The position numbers and the translations under genes are program-made. Positions 1 through 7,148 of a stretch of DNA of 10,311 bases are shown here, piece by piece. Position 1 is the first letter of the stretch, and each line of letters opens with the position of its first letter. Source of the DNA: Akkermansiaceae bacterium (GTDB lineage Bacteria; Verrucomicrobiota; Verrucomicrobiia; Verrucomicrobiales; Akkermansiaceae). The stretch lies in the NCBI GenBank assembly GCA_903909905.1, contig CAIVXP010000031.1:1-10311 (forward strand). Direction: 5' to 3'. The notes below the pieces were generated by a model. It saw only the letters and a list, made by a program, of their open reading frames with translations, was not told the DNA's origin and made no database searches.

Positions 1-7
1 CGGATTT

Positions 8-29
8 TTGTGACGAAGCTGTCACATTT
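8..29 (+). promoter_or_regulatory. Pho-box-like operator 1 upstream of phoU
   Basis: The site reads TTGTGAC-GAAG-CTGTCAC-ATTT, two 7-base half-repeats 11 bases apart. This is the layout of the PhoB box known from E. coli (CTGTCAT-N4-CTGTCAT-N4). The same bases also form a perfect inverted repeat, TGTGAC-N6-GTCACA (9-14 and 21-26). A nearly identical copy lies 83 bp downstream, and the next gene is phoU, a Pho regulon member. The format, duplication and neighbour agree, but binding by a PhoB-type regulator is inferred. No clear -35/-10 pair was assigned. Confidence 0.6.
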
Positions 30-30
30 T

Positions 31-68
31 CTGGGGCGGCATGCACGAATTACGGTTAAACGCCCCAG
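31..68. other. Inverted repeat between the two Pho-box-like sites
   Basis: CTGGGGCG (31-38) and CGCCCCAG (61-68) are perfect 8-base complements separated by 22 bases. In RNA this would be a GC-rich stem-loop. No T-tract follows it, so it is not a classical intrinsic terminator. It lies exactly between the two operator-like sites. It could end transcription of a gene left of the window, or be a second regulator site. Its role is unknown. Confidence 0.4.
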
Positions 69-90
69 TATTGCCCTCGGAAGGAATGCT

Positions 91-112
91 TTGTGACAAA
101 GTTGTCACATTT
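91..112 (+). promoter_or_regulatory. Pho-box-like operator 2 upstream of phoU
   Basis: The site reads TTGTGAC-AAAG-TTGTCAC-ATTT. Over 23 bases (90-112 against 7-29) it differs from site 1 at only two positions, both transitions inside the central spacer, so the half-sites are conserved. The inverted repeat TGTGAC-N6-GTCACA is also kept (92-97 and 104-109). It ends about 155 bases before the phoU start codon. The 83-bp spacing is close to eight helical turns, so two bound regulators could sit on the same DNA face; that last point is inference. Confidence 0.6.
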
Positions 113-268
113 GGCCCGTTGCGGGACCTCTGGGGCCCTGCGAGTCAATTCAGCCTTGATTTGGCCGTGATCTGCTGAATGGTAGAGCTTCTGGTGCACT
201 GAAAAGCTCCATTCGTTCCTGCCATTTCCGAATTCTCCACGGTCGACAGCCCCCAACGACTCAGATCC

Positions 269-952
269 ATGCAAAACCCCCACATTCTTCACGATTTTGA
301 TCAGGCGATCACATCCCTGCGCGCCGAGGTGATCTCGATGGCCGGCAAGGCCCGTCACAATCTCGAACGGGCCATCCGCGCGCTCCTGCAACGCAACATC
401 GAGCTGGCCAACGCGGTGATCGCCGACGACGACGAAGTCGATGAGCACGAGCGTCACATCGACAAGCTCGGCATGGAAATGCTGGTCCGCTTCCACCCGC
501 TCGCCTCCGACCTGCGTCTGGTGGTTTCCTCGATGAAAATCTCGATGAACCTCGAGCGCATTTCGGATCACGCGACCAACATCGCCAAGCGCGCGAAAAA
601 AATCAGCTCGAGCCAGGAGCTTCATGACACGACGCTCATCGAGCCGATCTATACCTTGGCCGACCAATTGCTGCGCGACGCGATTGCTTCTTACTCGGAG
701 CAGGATTCCGCGCTCGGCGCCTCACTGCATGCCCGCGACAAGGAGCTCGACCGGATTTACAAGGAAGCCTCCGCGACTTTTGCCTCACGCATCGAGCAAT
801 CCGAAGGCCGCAGCCAGGATTACCTGCATCTGATTCTTGTGCTTCGCTCGCTTGAGCGGGTAGGGGATCTTGCGGTCAATGTCGGCGAAGACGCGGTGTT
901 TCTCGGCACCGCGCGCGACATGCGCCATGAGTCGAACCGTAGCTTGAGCTGA
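269..952 (+). CDS. phoU: Phosphate signalling regulator PhoU
   Basis: This encodes 227 residues, the usual length for PhoU, a cytoplasmic all-helical protein. PhoU links the PstSCAB phosphate transporter to the PhoR/PhoB two-component system and keeps the Pho regulon off when phosphate is plentiful. The two tandem three-helix domains each carry the expected acidic metal-binding signatures: DDEVDEHE at 54-61 with NLERISDHATNIA at 94-106, and DKELDRIYKE at 157-166 with LERVGDLAVNVGEDAVF at 195-211. The ATG at 269 gives a standard PhoU N-terminus (HDFDQAITSLRAE). No Shine-Dalgarno precedes it. Upstream are two Pho-box-like sites, suggesting its own phosphate-controlled promoter; whether pst genes lie further left cannot be seen. 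It converges on speA. The family call is firm. Confidence 0.96.
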   Translation: MQNPHILHDFDQAITSLRAEVISMAGKARHNLERAIRALLQRNIELANAVIADDDEVDEHERHIDKLGMEMLVRFHPLASDLRLVVSSMKISMNLERISDHATNIAKRAKKISSSQELHDTTLIEPIYTLADQLLRDAIASYSEQDSALGASLHARDKELDRIYKEASATFASRIEQSEGRSQDYLHLILVLRSLERVGDLAVNVGEDAVFLGTARDMRHESNRSLS

Positions 953-979
953 TTGGCGACAGACGGTGGATTCATATGC

Positions 980-1011
980 GCCTGCAGCCTCTTGCCATTG
1001 CTGCATCCGGC
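980..1011. terminator. Weak hairpin between convergent phoU and speA
   Basis: The 113-base gap between the two stop codons contains GCC-TGCAGC (980-988) facing GCTGCA-TCC-GGC (1000-1011). This makes a nine-pair stem broken by a 3-base bulge, with an 11-base loop. No T-tract follows on either strand. Its place between convergent genes suggests a bidirectional stop signal, but the structure is modest and could be chance. Confidence 0.25.
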
Positions 1012-1065
1012 TGAAGCAAAAATCCATGCACGAATCGGCCATCTTAAACATTCGGAATGCGCCCT

Positions 1066-3018
1066 TTAGCTTTCGAAGTAAGTGTAGCCTGCAAGACCTT
1101 CACGGTAGAGGTCCAGAATTTCGCGGCGTTCTTTTGGCGAAATTCGACCATCATTGACGGCCTTTTCGGCAAAGCTTCTGAAACGCGAAATGAGCTCCTT
1201 CGGGTCGTATTCGACGTAGCTCAGCACATCGGCGACCGTGTCGCCCTCAACCTCGTGGGTGTAGACCGGCTTGCCTTTTTCCAAGTGCACGCCGACGACA
1301 TTGGTGTCGCCGAGAAGGTTGTGAAGGTCGCCAAGGGTTTCCTGATAGGCGCCAACGAGGAAGACTGCGACATAGTAGGATTCGTCGGGCCTGATGTCGT
1401 GCAGCGGCAAAACTTTCGCAACATCCTCCTTGTCGATGAAGCGGTCGATCTTGCCGTCGCAGTCACAGGTGATGTCGGCAAGCACCGCGCGCTGGCGGGG
1501 TTTTTCGTCAAGGCGGTGGATCGGCATCACGGGGAAGAGCTGGTCGATCGCCCATGAATCGGGCAGCGATTGGAAGAGCGAGAAATTTCCGTAATAGAAA
1601 TCGACGAGCGTCGATGAGAGTTCGCGAAGATCCTCTGGGATATCATCGAGTTGCGCGATGAGATTGGAAATGCGTGTGAGGATGTGCCAGAACCATGCTT
1701 CGGCGAGGCCGCGCTCGCGCAGTGTGGCATTGCCATAGAAAAACTGCGCGCGTACTTGGTCGCGGTAATAGACCGCGTCGTTGAAACATTCTTGGAGATT
1801 TTTTTTGCTGAGCGTTTTATTCGCATCGATCAGGTTCAGCAAATTTTGCGGCGCGTTTTCCGGCACTGCTGGGGCTTCGTCGCTGGTTTGCGCGCTGGTG
1901 ACATCGAGGATGTTGAAGACCAGCACCGAGTAGTAGGAAACCACCGCGCGGCCGGACTCCGACACAAGGCAGGGGTGGGTGATGCCGGCCTTGTCGCAAA
2001 TTTGTGAAATCACCTCGACGATGTCGGTACAGTACTCGGCGACGGAATAGTTGCAGGATGAATGGAAATTCGTGTGCGAGCCGTCGTAGTCGACAGCCAT
2101 GCCGCCGCCGATGTCGAGCACGCCCATCGGTGCGCCTTCCTTGACGAGGTCGCAGTACATGCGCACCGCCTCGGTGGCGCCCTCGCGGATAGCAGCGATG
2201 TTGGGAATCTGCGAACCTTGGTGGTAGTGCAGCATTTTGAGACAAGCGAGATAGCCGGTGGCCTTGAGGTGATCGACGACTTGGATCACCTGCGCGGCAT
2301 TGAGTCCGAAGACGGATTTGTCGCCGGCGCTTTCCTGCCAGTGACCGGCTCCGCGGGTCGAGAGCCGCACGCGAACGCCGAGATTCGGCAGCACGCCGAT
2401 TTTGCGCGAGCGCTCGAGGATCAGCTCCAGCTCGCTGGGCATCTCGAGCACTAGCATGATCTTGAGTCCCATTTTTTGAGAATGCAGCGCGAGGTCGATG
2501 AACTCCTCGTCCTTATAGCCGTTGCAAATGATGAACGCCTCGGGGTCATTCATGTGGGCGAGCGCGGCGATCAGTTCCGGCTTGGATCCTGCTTCGAGAC
2601 CGTAGTGGTATTTTTTTCCGAACTCGGCGATTTCCTCGATGACTTGTCGCTGTTGATTTACCTTGATCGGATAAACGCCGCGGTATTCGCCCTTGTAGCC
2701 GCTGTCTTTGATCGCCTTGCGGAAGGACTCGTTGATCTCGGTGATGCGTGAGTGGAGCAGGTCGCGAAATCGCAGCAATACCGGCACGCGGGTGCCGCGG
2801 TCGTGGAGTCCGTCGATGATGTCGTGGAGGGATACTTCCTTGCAGGCTTGATCGTCCTCGAGTTTGACCGTGACATGGCCCTTGCGGTTGACGCCAAAAA
2901 ATCCGTGTCCCCATGATTCGACGCCGTAGAGCTCCGCAGATTGTTGCGGCGACCACGCGTTTGCGGATTCGCGGCGGCTTGGCTTGGTTGCGGAGGTGGA
3001 AATGGCGGGTGGGGTCAT
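1066..3018 (-). CDS. speA: Biosynthetic arginine decarboxylase (PLP, SpeA type)
   Basis: This 650-residue enzyme converts arginine to agmatine and CO2, the first step of the agmatine route to putrescine. The length is typical of SpeA. It is a fold-III PLP enzyme. The PLP lysine is K119 in YPIKVNQQ; HYHQGSQ lies at 264-270, the phosphate-binding GGGMAVDYDG at 304-313, SESGRA at 353-358, and the C-terminal catalytic cysteine region DITCDCDG at 515-522. The N-terminus (WSPQQSAELYGVESWG) also matches SpeA. The ATG at 3018 is the only methionine before the conserved start. No Shine-Dalgarno is visible. It lies 97 bases after the TPR gene on the same strand, so read-through from the exbB operon is possible, but the function is unrelated. 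From memory the family motif is usually CDSDG; here it is CDCDG. No signal peptide is seen, which fits a cytoplasmic enzyme. Confidence 0.97.
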   Translation of the reverse strand: MTPPAISTSATKPSRRESANAWSPQQSAELYGVESWGHGFFGVNRKGHVTVKLEDDQACKEVSLHDIIDGLHDRGTRVPVLLRFRDLLHSRITEINESFRKAIKDSGYKGEYRGVYPIKVNQQRQVIEEIAEFGKKYHYGLEAGSKPELIAALAHMNDPEAFIICNGYKDEEFIDLALHSQKMGLKIMLVLEMPSELELILERSRKIGVLPNLGVRVRLSTRGAGHWQESAGDKSVFGLNAAQVIQVVDHLKATGYLACLKMLHYHQGSQIPNIAAIREGATEAVRMYCDLVKEGAPMGVLDIGGGMAVDYDGSHTNFHSSCNYSVAEYCTDIVEVISQICDKAGITHPCLVSESGRAVVSYYSVLVFNILDVTSAQTSDEAPAVPENAPQNLLNLIDANKTLSKKNLQECFNDAVYYRDQVRAQFFYGNATLRERGLAEAWFWHILTRISNLIAQLDDIPEDLRELSSTLVDFYYGNFSLFQSLPDSWAIDQLFPVMPIHRLDEKPRQRAVLADITCDCDGKIDRFIDKEDVAKVLPLHDIRPDESYYVAVFLVGAYQETLGDLHNLLGDTNVVGVHLEKGKPVYTHEVEGDTVADVLSYVEYDPKELISRFRSFAEKAVNDGRISPKERREILDLYREGLAGYTYFES

Positions 3019-3117
3019 GGGGGTAGAATTCTCAAGGGTTCGATTTGCAGTTTCAAGACAAGTAGATCGTCGGGCTCGATGGGCGCGGGGCGGGAGAGGC
3101 GCGGAGCGTGGACTGCT

Positions 3118-5517
3118 TCAGCGGGATTTCCAATCCGGAAACTCCGATTGGAGCTGGTTGCGGTATTTTTCCGCCTGATTTGCGTCGCCCTGTTGCACCA
3201 GAGCTTTGACGAGCCCCGTAAGTGCTTTTGGTTTGAGCTCTTGGTCTTCGTGGAAATTGACAACGACAAGATACTCGGCGGCGGCTCTGCGTGGGTCCTT
3301 CGACTTCATTTCCAAATCGCCGCGCAGGATGCGCAGGCCGGCGCTGGTGCGCCCCTGTGGCTGGAGTTTCATCGCCTCGTCGGCGGCTTGGCGAGCTTCT
3401 GACGAGCGATTGAGCAGGAAAAGCGCGCGCCCGCGGTCGAGCAGGGAGTCGGCCTTCCAAGTTGGGTTGTCCTCAATATCGAGCGCGTTGTTGGCTGCGA
3501 TGAGCGCGCCCTCGGGGTTTTGCGTTTCAAGTCGTGCCTTTGCGAGATAGCGCCAGACTTCTTTGGGTGACGAGCGCGGATCCTCGGGCGATGCGATGAG
3601 TGAGAGGCATTGGGACGCGAGTTTGAAATCGCCGGAGTTGTACGCCTGGATGCCGCACCACTGAAGTGCTTGGACCGGGATGTCGGAGGCGAAATCGTTC
3701 TTGATCGCGAGTTGAATTTCAGCGGCCAGCTTGGGGGCGTCCTGCGCGGCGAAGTAGCCCAGCGCTAGGAGGATGCCGGCATGTTTGGTGTAGGCGTCGG
3801 GGCGCAGATTGCGCGCGGCTTCGAGATGCTTGGTCGAATCGGTCGCCTTGTTGCTTTTGACCAAGCCCCAGCCAATCCAATAGTTGGCTTCGGCTTGCAG
3901 GTTGTTGCTTAGATTCGTGACATTTTTCAACAGCCCTTGGTAGCGGTTGATCATGTCTGGAATGTTGTTTTCTTTGCGGCTGAGGCGCGCGGATTCAAGC
4001 CATGCGAGAGAGGTCAGATCTCTCGGCGTTGAGGAGGTGCTGATGAGCAAGTCGTAATCGGCGAGAGCTTTTCGCGGCTCGGCGACCTCGGCGTGGGATG
4101 CCGCGCGCTTGGCGATGGCCGAGACAACACGCGTATCTTTGGGGTAGCGCGAAACAAATTCATCGAAAGAGCGGGCAGCTCCCGAATGGTCACCAGTCTC
4201 GGCAAGGCACCAAGCACGCTGATAAAGGAAGCCCGGAAGGTTTTTTTCGCTGATGAGGGAAGCGTCGATCTGAGAGTAGATTTTGGCGGCTGCAGACGAT
4301 TCCTTTTTTGCAAACAGCGCCTCTGCTTTCATCATCATCGCGGTATGGATGCGCATGTCCTTGGGGTAGGACTTTTTGTAAAGTTGCAGAAAAGCATCGA
4401 CCTGATCGGGCACAAACTGGCCTTCGATTTGGAAGAAGCAAAGCAGGCGGTGGTAGGCTGCATCGAAGCCGAGCTCGCTGCCGGCCTTTGCCAATCGCTC
4501 AACCTCGCGAAAGAGCGAGAGCGCTTCGGCGTGAGCCTTGAGGCGCATCTGGGCGCGTGCAGCAATCATCAGGCGAGTGGCTTCCTTCTCGCCAATGGCT
4601 TTCGTTTCGCTACTGCGGAAAATCCTGACAACCGCACGGTAGTCCTTGCGCTCGAATGCATTGCCCATCAGCACAGTTTGCGCTTCGGCGCGGAAGTCGT
4701 CCATGCCTGGGGTTTTCATGATGAGAACAAGGTAGCGGTCTGAATCCTCGGTTCGGCCGAGTTTTGTAGCGGCAAGCGCGGCGGCGAGTGAGGCCTCGCC
4801 GCGGACTTTTGGTGGAGCGTCGGTGGCGAGAACCTCCTCGAAGAGTTTGAGCGCGTCTTGGAATTTTCCATCGGCGGCGTTGAGTTGGCCGAGCGCGGTT
4901 TTTGCCTGCGGAGAAAAAAGACCGCCAGCGGGATCTTCGATCACCTTGCGCAGTGAAGCAGTGGCTTCACGGTCGCGACCGAGCATGCGGTAGCAATTGC
5001 CGGCAAGGTAGTGGCCGCGGGGGCGTTCGGCGGTTTTCTCGGTATTGCTCGCGTAACGTTCAAACATCGGCGCGGCAAATGCGTACTCACCGCGGTTGTA
5101 ATGGTCTGCCGCCATGGTGTAGGCCGCGGCTGCGACCCACTTGCCCCTGCCATAGCGGTTGATGAGTGTGCTGAAACAACGGCGGGCATCATCGATCATG
5201 CCCGACTGGTAGTGGCTGTTGCCAAGATACCACCACGCGGACTCGGCGTTCGGGTGGTCCGGAAACATGGTGATGTACTGGGAGAAGATCATCGCCGAGC
5301 GTTGGTAGTACTCGGTGCGATTGGCCAGAACGGTTGCGTTTTGAGCCGAGTCGTAAATGTTTTTCCCGCGGAGAAAGAGGTCGTTGGAAGAATCCCCAGC
5401 CAAGGCTGGATCGACCACCATGGCCCGGGGCGCCTGGGCGATCGCGGCAACGGTCAGGGCGAGTGAGCAGGCGATGAGACGGGACAACATGGAGATAGCA
5501 AATAAATGAGAGGTCAT
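3118..5517 (-). CDS. Exported tetratricopeptide-repeat protein of the exbB-exbD operon
   Basis: From the ATG at 5517 the protein is 799 residues. Its start overlaps the exbD stop as ATGA, the usual sign of translational coupling, with GGAAG just upstream. An alternative ATG at 5490 would begin right at the signal peptide. Residues about 10-29 form a hydrophobic export signal ending AAIAQA, so the mature protein is probably periplasmic. The rest is almost entirely helical with repeated TPR-like pairs, for example AESAWWYLGNSHYQSGMIDDARRCF near 91-115, QAKTALGQLNAADGKFQDALKLFEEVL near 204-230, and further units to the C-terminus. No enzymatic motif was found. TPR proteins encoded with TolQR/ExbBD-type motors (CpoB/YbgF is the known small case) act as periplasmic scaffolds; a similar role is inferred. 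This one is much larger than CpoB. Confidence 0.85.
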   Translation of the reverse strand: MTSHLFAISMLSRLIACSLALTVAAIAQAPRAMVVDPALAGDSSNDLFLRGKNIYDSAQNATVLANRTEYYQRSAMIFSQYITMFPDHPNAESAWWYLGNSHYQSGMIDDARRCFSTLINRYGRGKWVAAAAYTMAADHYNRGEYAFAAPMFERYASNTEKTAERPRGHYLAGNCYRMLGRDREATASLRKVIEDPAGGLFSPQAKTALGQLNAADGKFQDALKLFEEVLATDAPPKVRGEASLAAALAATKLGRTEDSDRYLVLIMKTPGMDDFRAEAQTVLMGNAFERKDYRAVVRIFRSSETKAIGEKEATRLMIAARAQMRLKAHAEALSLFREVERLAKAGSELGFDAAYHRLLCFFQIEGQFVPDQVDAFLQLYKKSYPKDMRIHTAMMMKAEALFAKKESSAAAKIYSQIDASLISEKNLPGFLYQRAWCLAETGDHSGAARSFDEFVSRYPKDTRVVSAIAKRAASHAEVAEPRKALADYDLLISTSSTPRDLTSLAWLESARLSRKENNIPDMINRYQGLLKNVTNLSNNLQAEANYWIGWGLVKSNKATDSTKHLEAARNLRPDAYTKHAGILLALGYFAAQDAPKLAAEIQLAIKNDFASDIPVQALQWCGIQAYNSGDFKLASQCLSLIASPEDPRSSPKEVWRYLAKARLETQNPEGALIAANNALDIEDNPTWKADSLLDRGRALFLLNRSSEARQAADEAMKLQPQGRTSAGLRILRGDLEMKSKDPRRAAAEYLVVVNFHEDQELKPKALTGLVKALVQQGDANQAEKYRNQLQSEFPDWKSR

Positions 5518-5933
5518 TGCTTCCGGGGCGGCGCTTGGGTTGCGAACGAAATGTTCCAAATGCCCGCCTTCTGACAGGTGTCGATCACCTCGACGATTCG
5601 CTGATAATCGACTTTGCCATCGCCGCGGATCCGCACCGGTTGGTTTTCGAACTGCTTGGCAATGGCCGCAAGTTTTTCATGCAGCATGGGCAAATCCATG
5701 TCGGACCCCTCGACGCGGATTACGCGGTCGGGCAGGACATTGATGATAATTTCCCCACGCTGGCGCTCCGGGTCAGCGCCTTCCTGCGCGGTCGGAACCG
5801 TGACGTTGAGCTCGGTTTCAGAGCGGCTGAACTGCCAACTGATGATGAAAAAGCTCAACAGCAAAAGCAGGATGTCGATCATCGGCGCCAGTTGCATGGC
5901 GATCGGCGGCGGTTGACGGTTGGTGAATCTCAT
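5514..5933 (-). CDS. exbD: ExbD/TolR-family biopolymer transport protein
   Basis: This encodes 139 residues, the normal size for ExbD/TolR. A short cytoplasmic N-terminus (FTNRQPPPIAMQLAPMID) is followed by one membrane helix at about 15-34. The helix holds the family's essential aspartate, D20, in APMIDILLLLLSFFI. A periplasmic domain follows (GEIIINVLPDRVIRVEG, then the conserved VRIRGDGKVDYQRIVEVIDTCQKAGI). With ExbB it forms the inner-membrane proton channel that powers TonB-dependent receptors, or TolA in the Tol branch. The gene starts 11 bases after the exbB stop and its stop overlaps the start of the TPR gene, so the three form one operon. No Shine-Dalgarno precedes the ATG. ExbD and TolR cannot be told apart with certainty; the neighbouring receptor favours ExbD. 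Confidence 0.93.
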   Translation of the reverse strand: MRFTNRQPPPIAMQLAPMIDILLLLLSFFIISWQFSRSETELNVTVPTAQEGADPERQRGEIIINVLPDRVIRVEGSDMDLPMLHEKLAAIAKQFENQPVRIRGDGKVDYQRIVEVIDTCQKAGIWNISFATQAPPRKQ

Positions 5934-5944
5934 CCGCGCGAGGG

Positions 5945-6730
5945 TTAGAGGCCTTGCAAATCACGGCGCTTGGCGGAAGTCGGAAGATTGACGCTCGCGT
6001 CATCGCCGTAGCGGGCGTGCAGCAGCGCGACAAAGTGCGTCGCGGCAGACTCAAGTTCCGCGATGTAATTGTGCACGCGCCCGCGGAAGAATGAATAAAA
6101 TATCAGAGCTACCAGGCTGATGCCAAGTCCGCCGGCTGTGGCAATGAGTGCCTCCGAGACGCCTGCCGCGAGGCCCATTTCCCGTACGCCCTGCACGCCG
6201 CCGGTGGAAATTTCGATGAAGGCTTTGATCATGCCGACGACGGTTCCCAGCAGGCCCACCATCGGTGCGATCGCGCCGATATCGGCAAGGTAAGTGATTC
6301 GCGAGGTCATGAGACCAGCCTGTCGCGAGCCTTCGGTTTGCGCGACTTCGCGGACGTTTTCAAATGGCACGCCCGGATTGCTCGCCATGAACTCGAGAGT
6401 ATTTTGCACGATCCGGGCCATGCACTCGTTGCGGCGACTGCTTTGACCAATCAGGCCGGCCGGATCGCGTTTGACGATCATGGATTCGACCGTCGCCATG
6501 AAGCGCTCGCTGACAATCGCATTGCGTCGCAGCGAGAGGAAAAACAGCAGAATGAGGATGACTGTGATCACCGACATCAAGCCGAGCGGAAACATCATGA
6601 GCCCGCCCTTGGCGAGGATCTCGAGAAAATCCATTTGTTTCACGGGATCGGCTGCGGCCTTGGCGGTTTCACCGTGAGCCAGCGACGCGGTGAGAAAAAA
6701 TCCCGCAATATATTGAATGGCACGCTTCAT
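5945..6730 (-). CDS. exbB: ExbB/TolQ/MotA-family proton channel protein
   Basis: From the ATG at 6730 the protein is 261 residues. It begins with a cleavable-looking signal peptide (MKRAIQYIAGFFLTASLAHG), which is present in only part of this family. Helix 1 is at about 43-67 (LMMFPLGLMSVITVILILLF). After a cytoplasmic loop comes the diagnostic ExbB domain: LADIGAIAPMVGLLGTVVGM at 148-167 and GVSEALIATAGGLGISLVAL at about 190-209. It forms the pentameric channel around ExbD. An ATG nine codons upstream (6757) is in frame but spoils the signal peptide, so 6730 is preferred. The gene heads the leftward exbB-exbD-TPR operon and is divergent from the cobalamin-controlled receptor, which suggests a TonB-energising role. 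No tonB is in the window, and a TolQ-like role remains possible. Confidence 0.93.
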   Translation of the reverse strand: MKRAIQYIAGFFLTASLAHGETAKAAADPVKQMDFLEILAKGGLMMFPLGLMSVITVILILLFFLSLRRNAIVSERFMATVESMIVKRDPAGLIGQSSRRNECMARIVQNTLEFMASNPGVPFENVREVAQTEGSRQAGLMTSRITYLADIGAIAPMVGLLGTVVGMIKAFIEISTGGVQGVREMGLAAGVSEALIATAGGLGISLVALIFYSFFRGRVHNYIAELESAATHFVALLHARYGDDASVNLPTSAKRRDLQGL

Positions 6731-6741
6731 GAGTGTGAAGG

Positions 6742-6769
6742 ATTGTAATCGATGCATAGGTCAAGGCAA
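6742..6769 (-). promoter_or_regulatory. Possible sigma70-type promoter for exbB
   Basis: On the minus strand TTGCCT (6769-6764) is followed after 16 bases by TACAAT (6747-6742). This is a reasonable -35/-10 pair. The -10 box ends only 11 bases before the exbB ATG, so transcription would start about 4-5 bases ahead of it and give an almost leaderless message. That agrees with the missing Shine-Dalgarno, but the match is by eye only. Confidence 0.35.
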
Positions 6770-6791
6770 GCCTGCCGAATGGCGGTTCTGC

Positions 6792-6998
6792 GCGCAAGTT
6801 TGGGCCGGTTTTTCCTTGATGCCTTCTGCGCCCGCTCCCAGTCTCCCAGCGACCAACCACATGGGCGTCATGGAATCCGGTGAGAACCCGGAGCAGTCGC
6901 GCTGCGGTATCCGGATACAAGTCCCCACCATGTCAATCGTCCGCAAGGGCGGTGAAGACGGGGATGAGGCATGAAGCCGGGAGCCCGAATACTTGTGC
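6792..6998 (+). promoter_or_regulatory. Cobalamin (adenosylcobalamin-type) riboswitch aptamer
   Basis: The conserved core is readable in order. GGAATCCGGTGAGAACCCGG (6872-6891) is followed by AGCAGTCGCGCTGCGGTAT (6892-6910). A variable arm follows, closed by GTCCCC (6921-6926) against GGGGAT (6960-6965). Then comes the B12-box-like AAGCCGGGAGCCCG (6974-6987). The ends are set by an eight-pair P1 helix, GCGCAAGT (6792-6799) with ACTTGTGC (6991-6998), and GATGCC (6818-6823) pairs with GGCGTC (6864-6869) as an inner helix. This is the architecture of the cobalamin riboswitch family (Rfam RF00174). It lies about 150 bases upstream of a BtuB-like receptor, the classic target. By family knowledge, bound cobalamin switches the downstream gene off. 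Confidence 0.93.
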
Positions 6999-7026
6999 CC
7001 TTGTAGCTCGTCAACCGCCCGTCGCC

Positions 7027-7115
7027 CCTGCGGCGCGCGGATTCAGTGGTCCTCCGCGAAAGGGGATCGACGAGAGAAGGCCGCAGGAAATTTTTTCCCG
7101 CGCGGCCCTCTCTTC
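7027..7115 (+). promoter_or_regulatory. Candidate riboswitch expression platform (terminator/antiterminator)
   Basis: Two pairings exclude each other. In one, CCTGCGGC (7027-7034) pairs with GCCGCAGG (7080-7087), followed by AAA and six T's (7091-7096), like an intrinsic terminator. Its loop holds a further hairpin, CGCGGA (7036-7041) with TCCGCG (7053-7058). In the other, GGCCGC (7079-7084) pairs with GCGGCC (7102-7107), extended outward by AGAGAG against TCTCTT and inward by GGAAA/TTTCC, which buries the T-run. Both share 7080-7084. The pairings are seen in the sequence; the link to the aptamer is inferred. Confidence 0.5.
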
Positions 7116-7148
7116 GTGCGCACACATCGCAAACATAGAAGAGAAAAA

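Noticed and set aside
7..112. CRP/FNR-type binding sites
   Set aside because: The half-sites TGTGA and TCACA are separated by 8 bases, not the 6 of the CRP consensus. The Pho-box layout and the phoU neighbour fit better.
56..667. Leftward open frame opposite phoU
   Set aside because: It is antisense to a clear phoU and has no recognisable domain; it comes from the GC-rich codon pattern.
41..1034. Repeated 10-base word ATGCACGAAT at 41-50 and 1025-1034
   Set aside because: Several matches of this length are expected by chance in 10 kb, and the flanks do not agree.
2062..2454. Open frames on the + strand opposite speA and the TPR gene
   Set aside because: They are antisense shadows of well-supported genes, with no conserved motifs.
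6993..7148. Longer N-terminus for the BtuB-like receptor
   Set aside because: The frame is open, but this part lies in the riboswitch and its platform and encodes no signal peptide. The export signal begins at the ATG at 7149.
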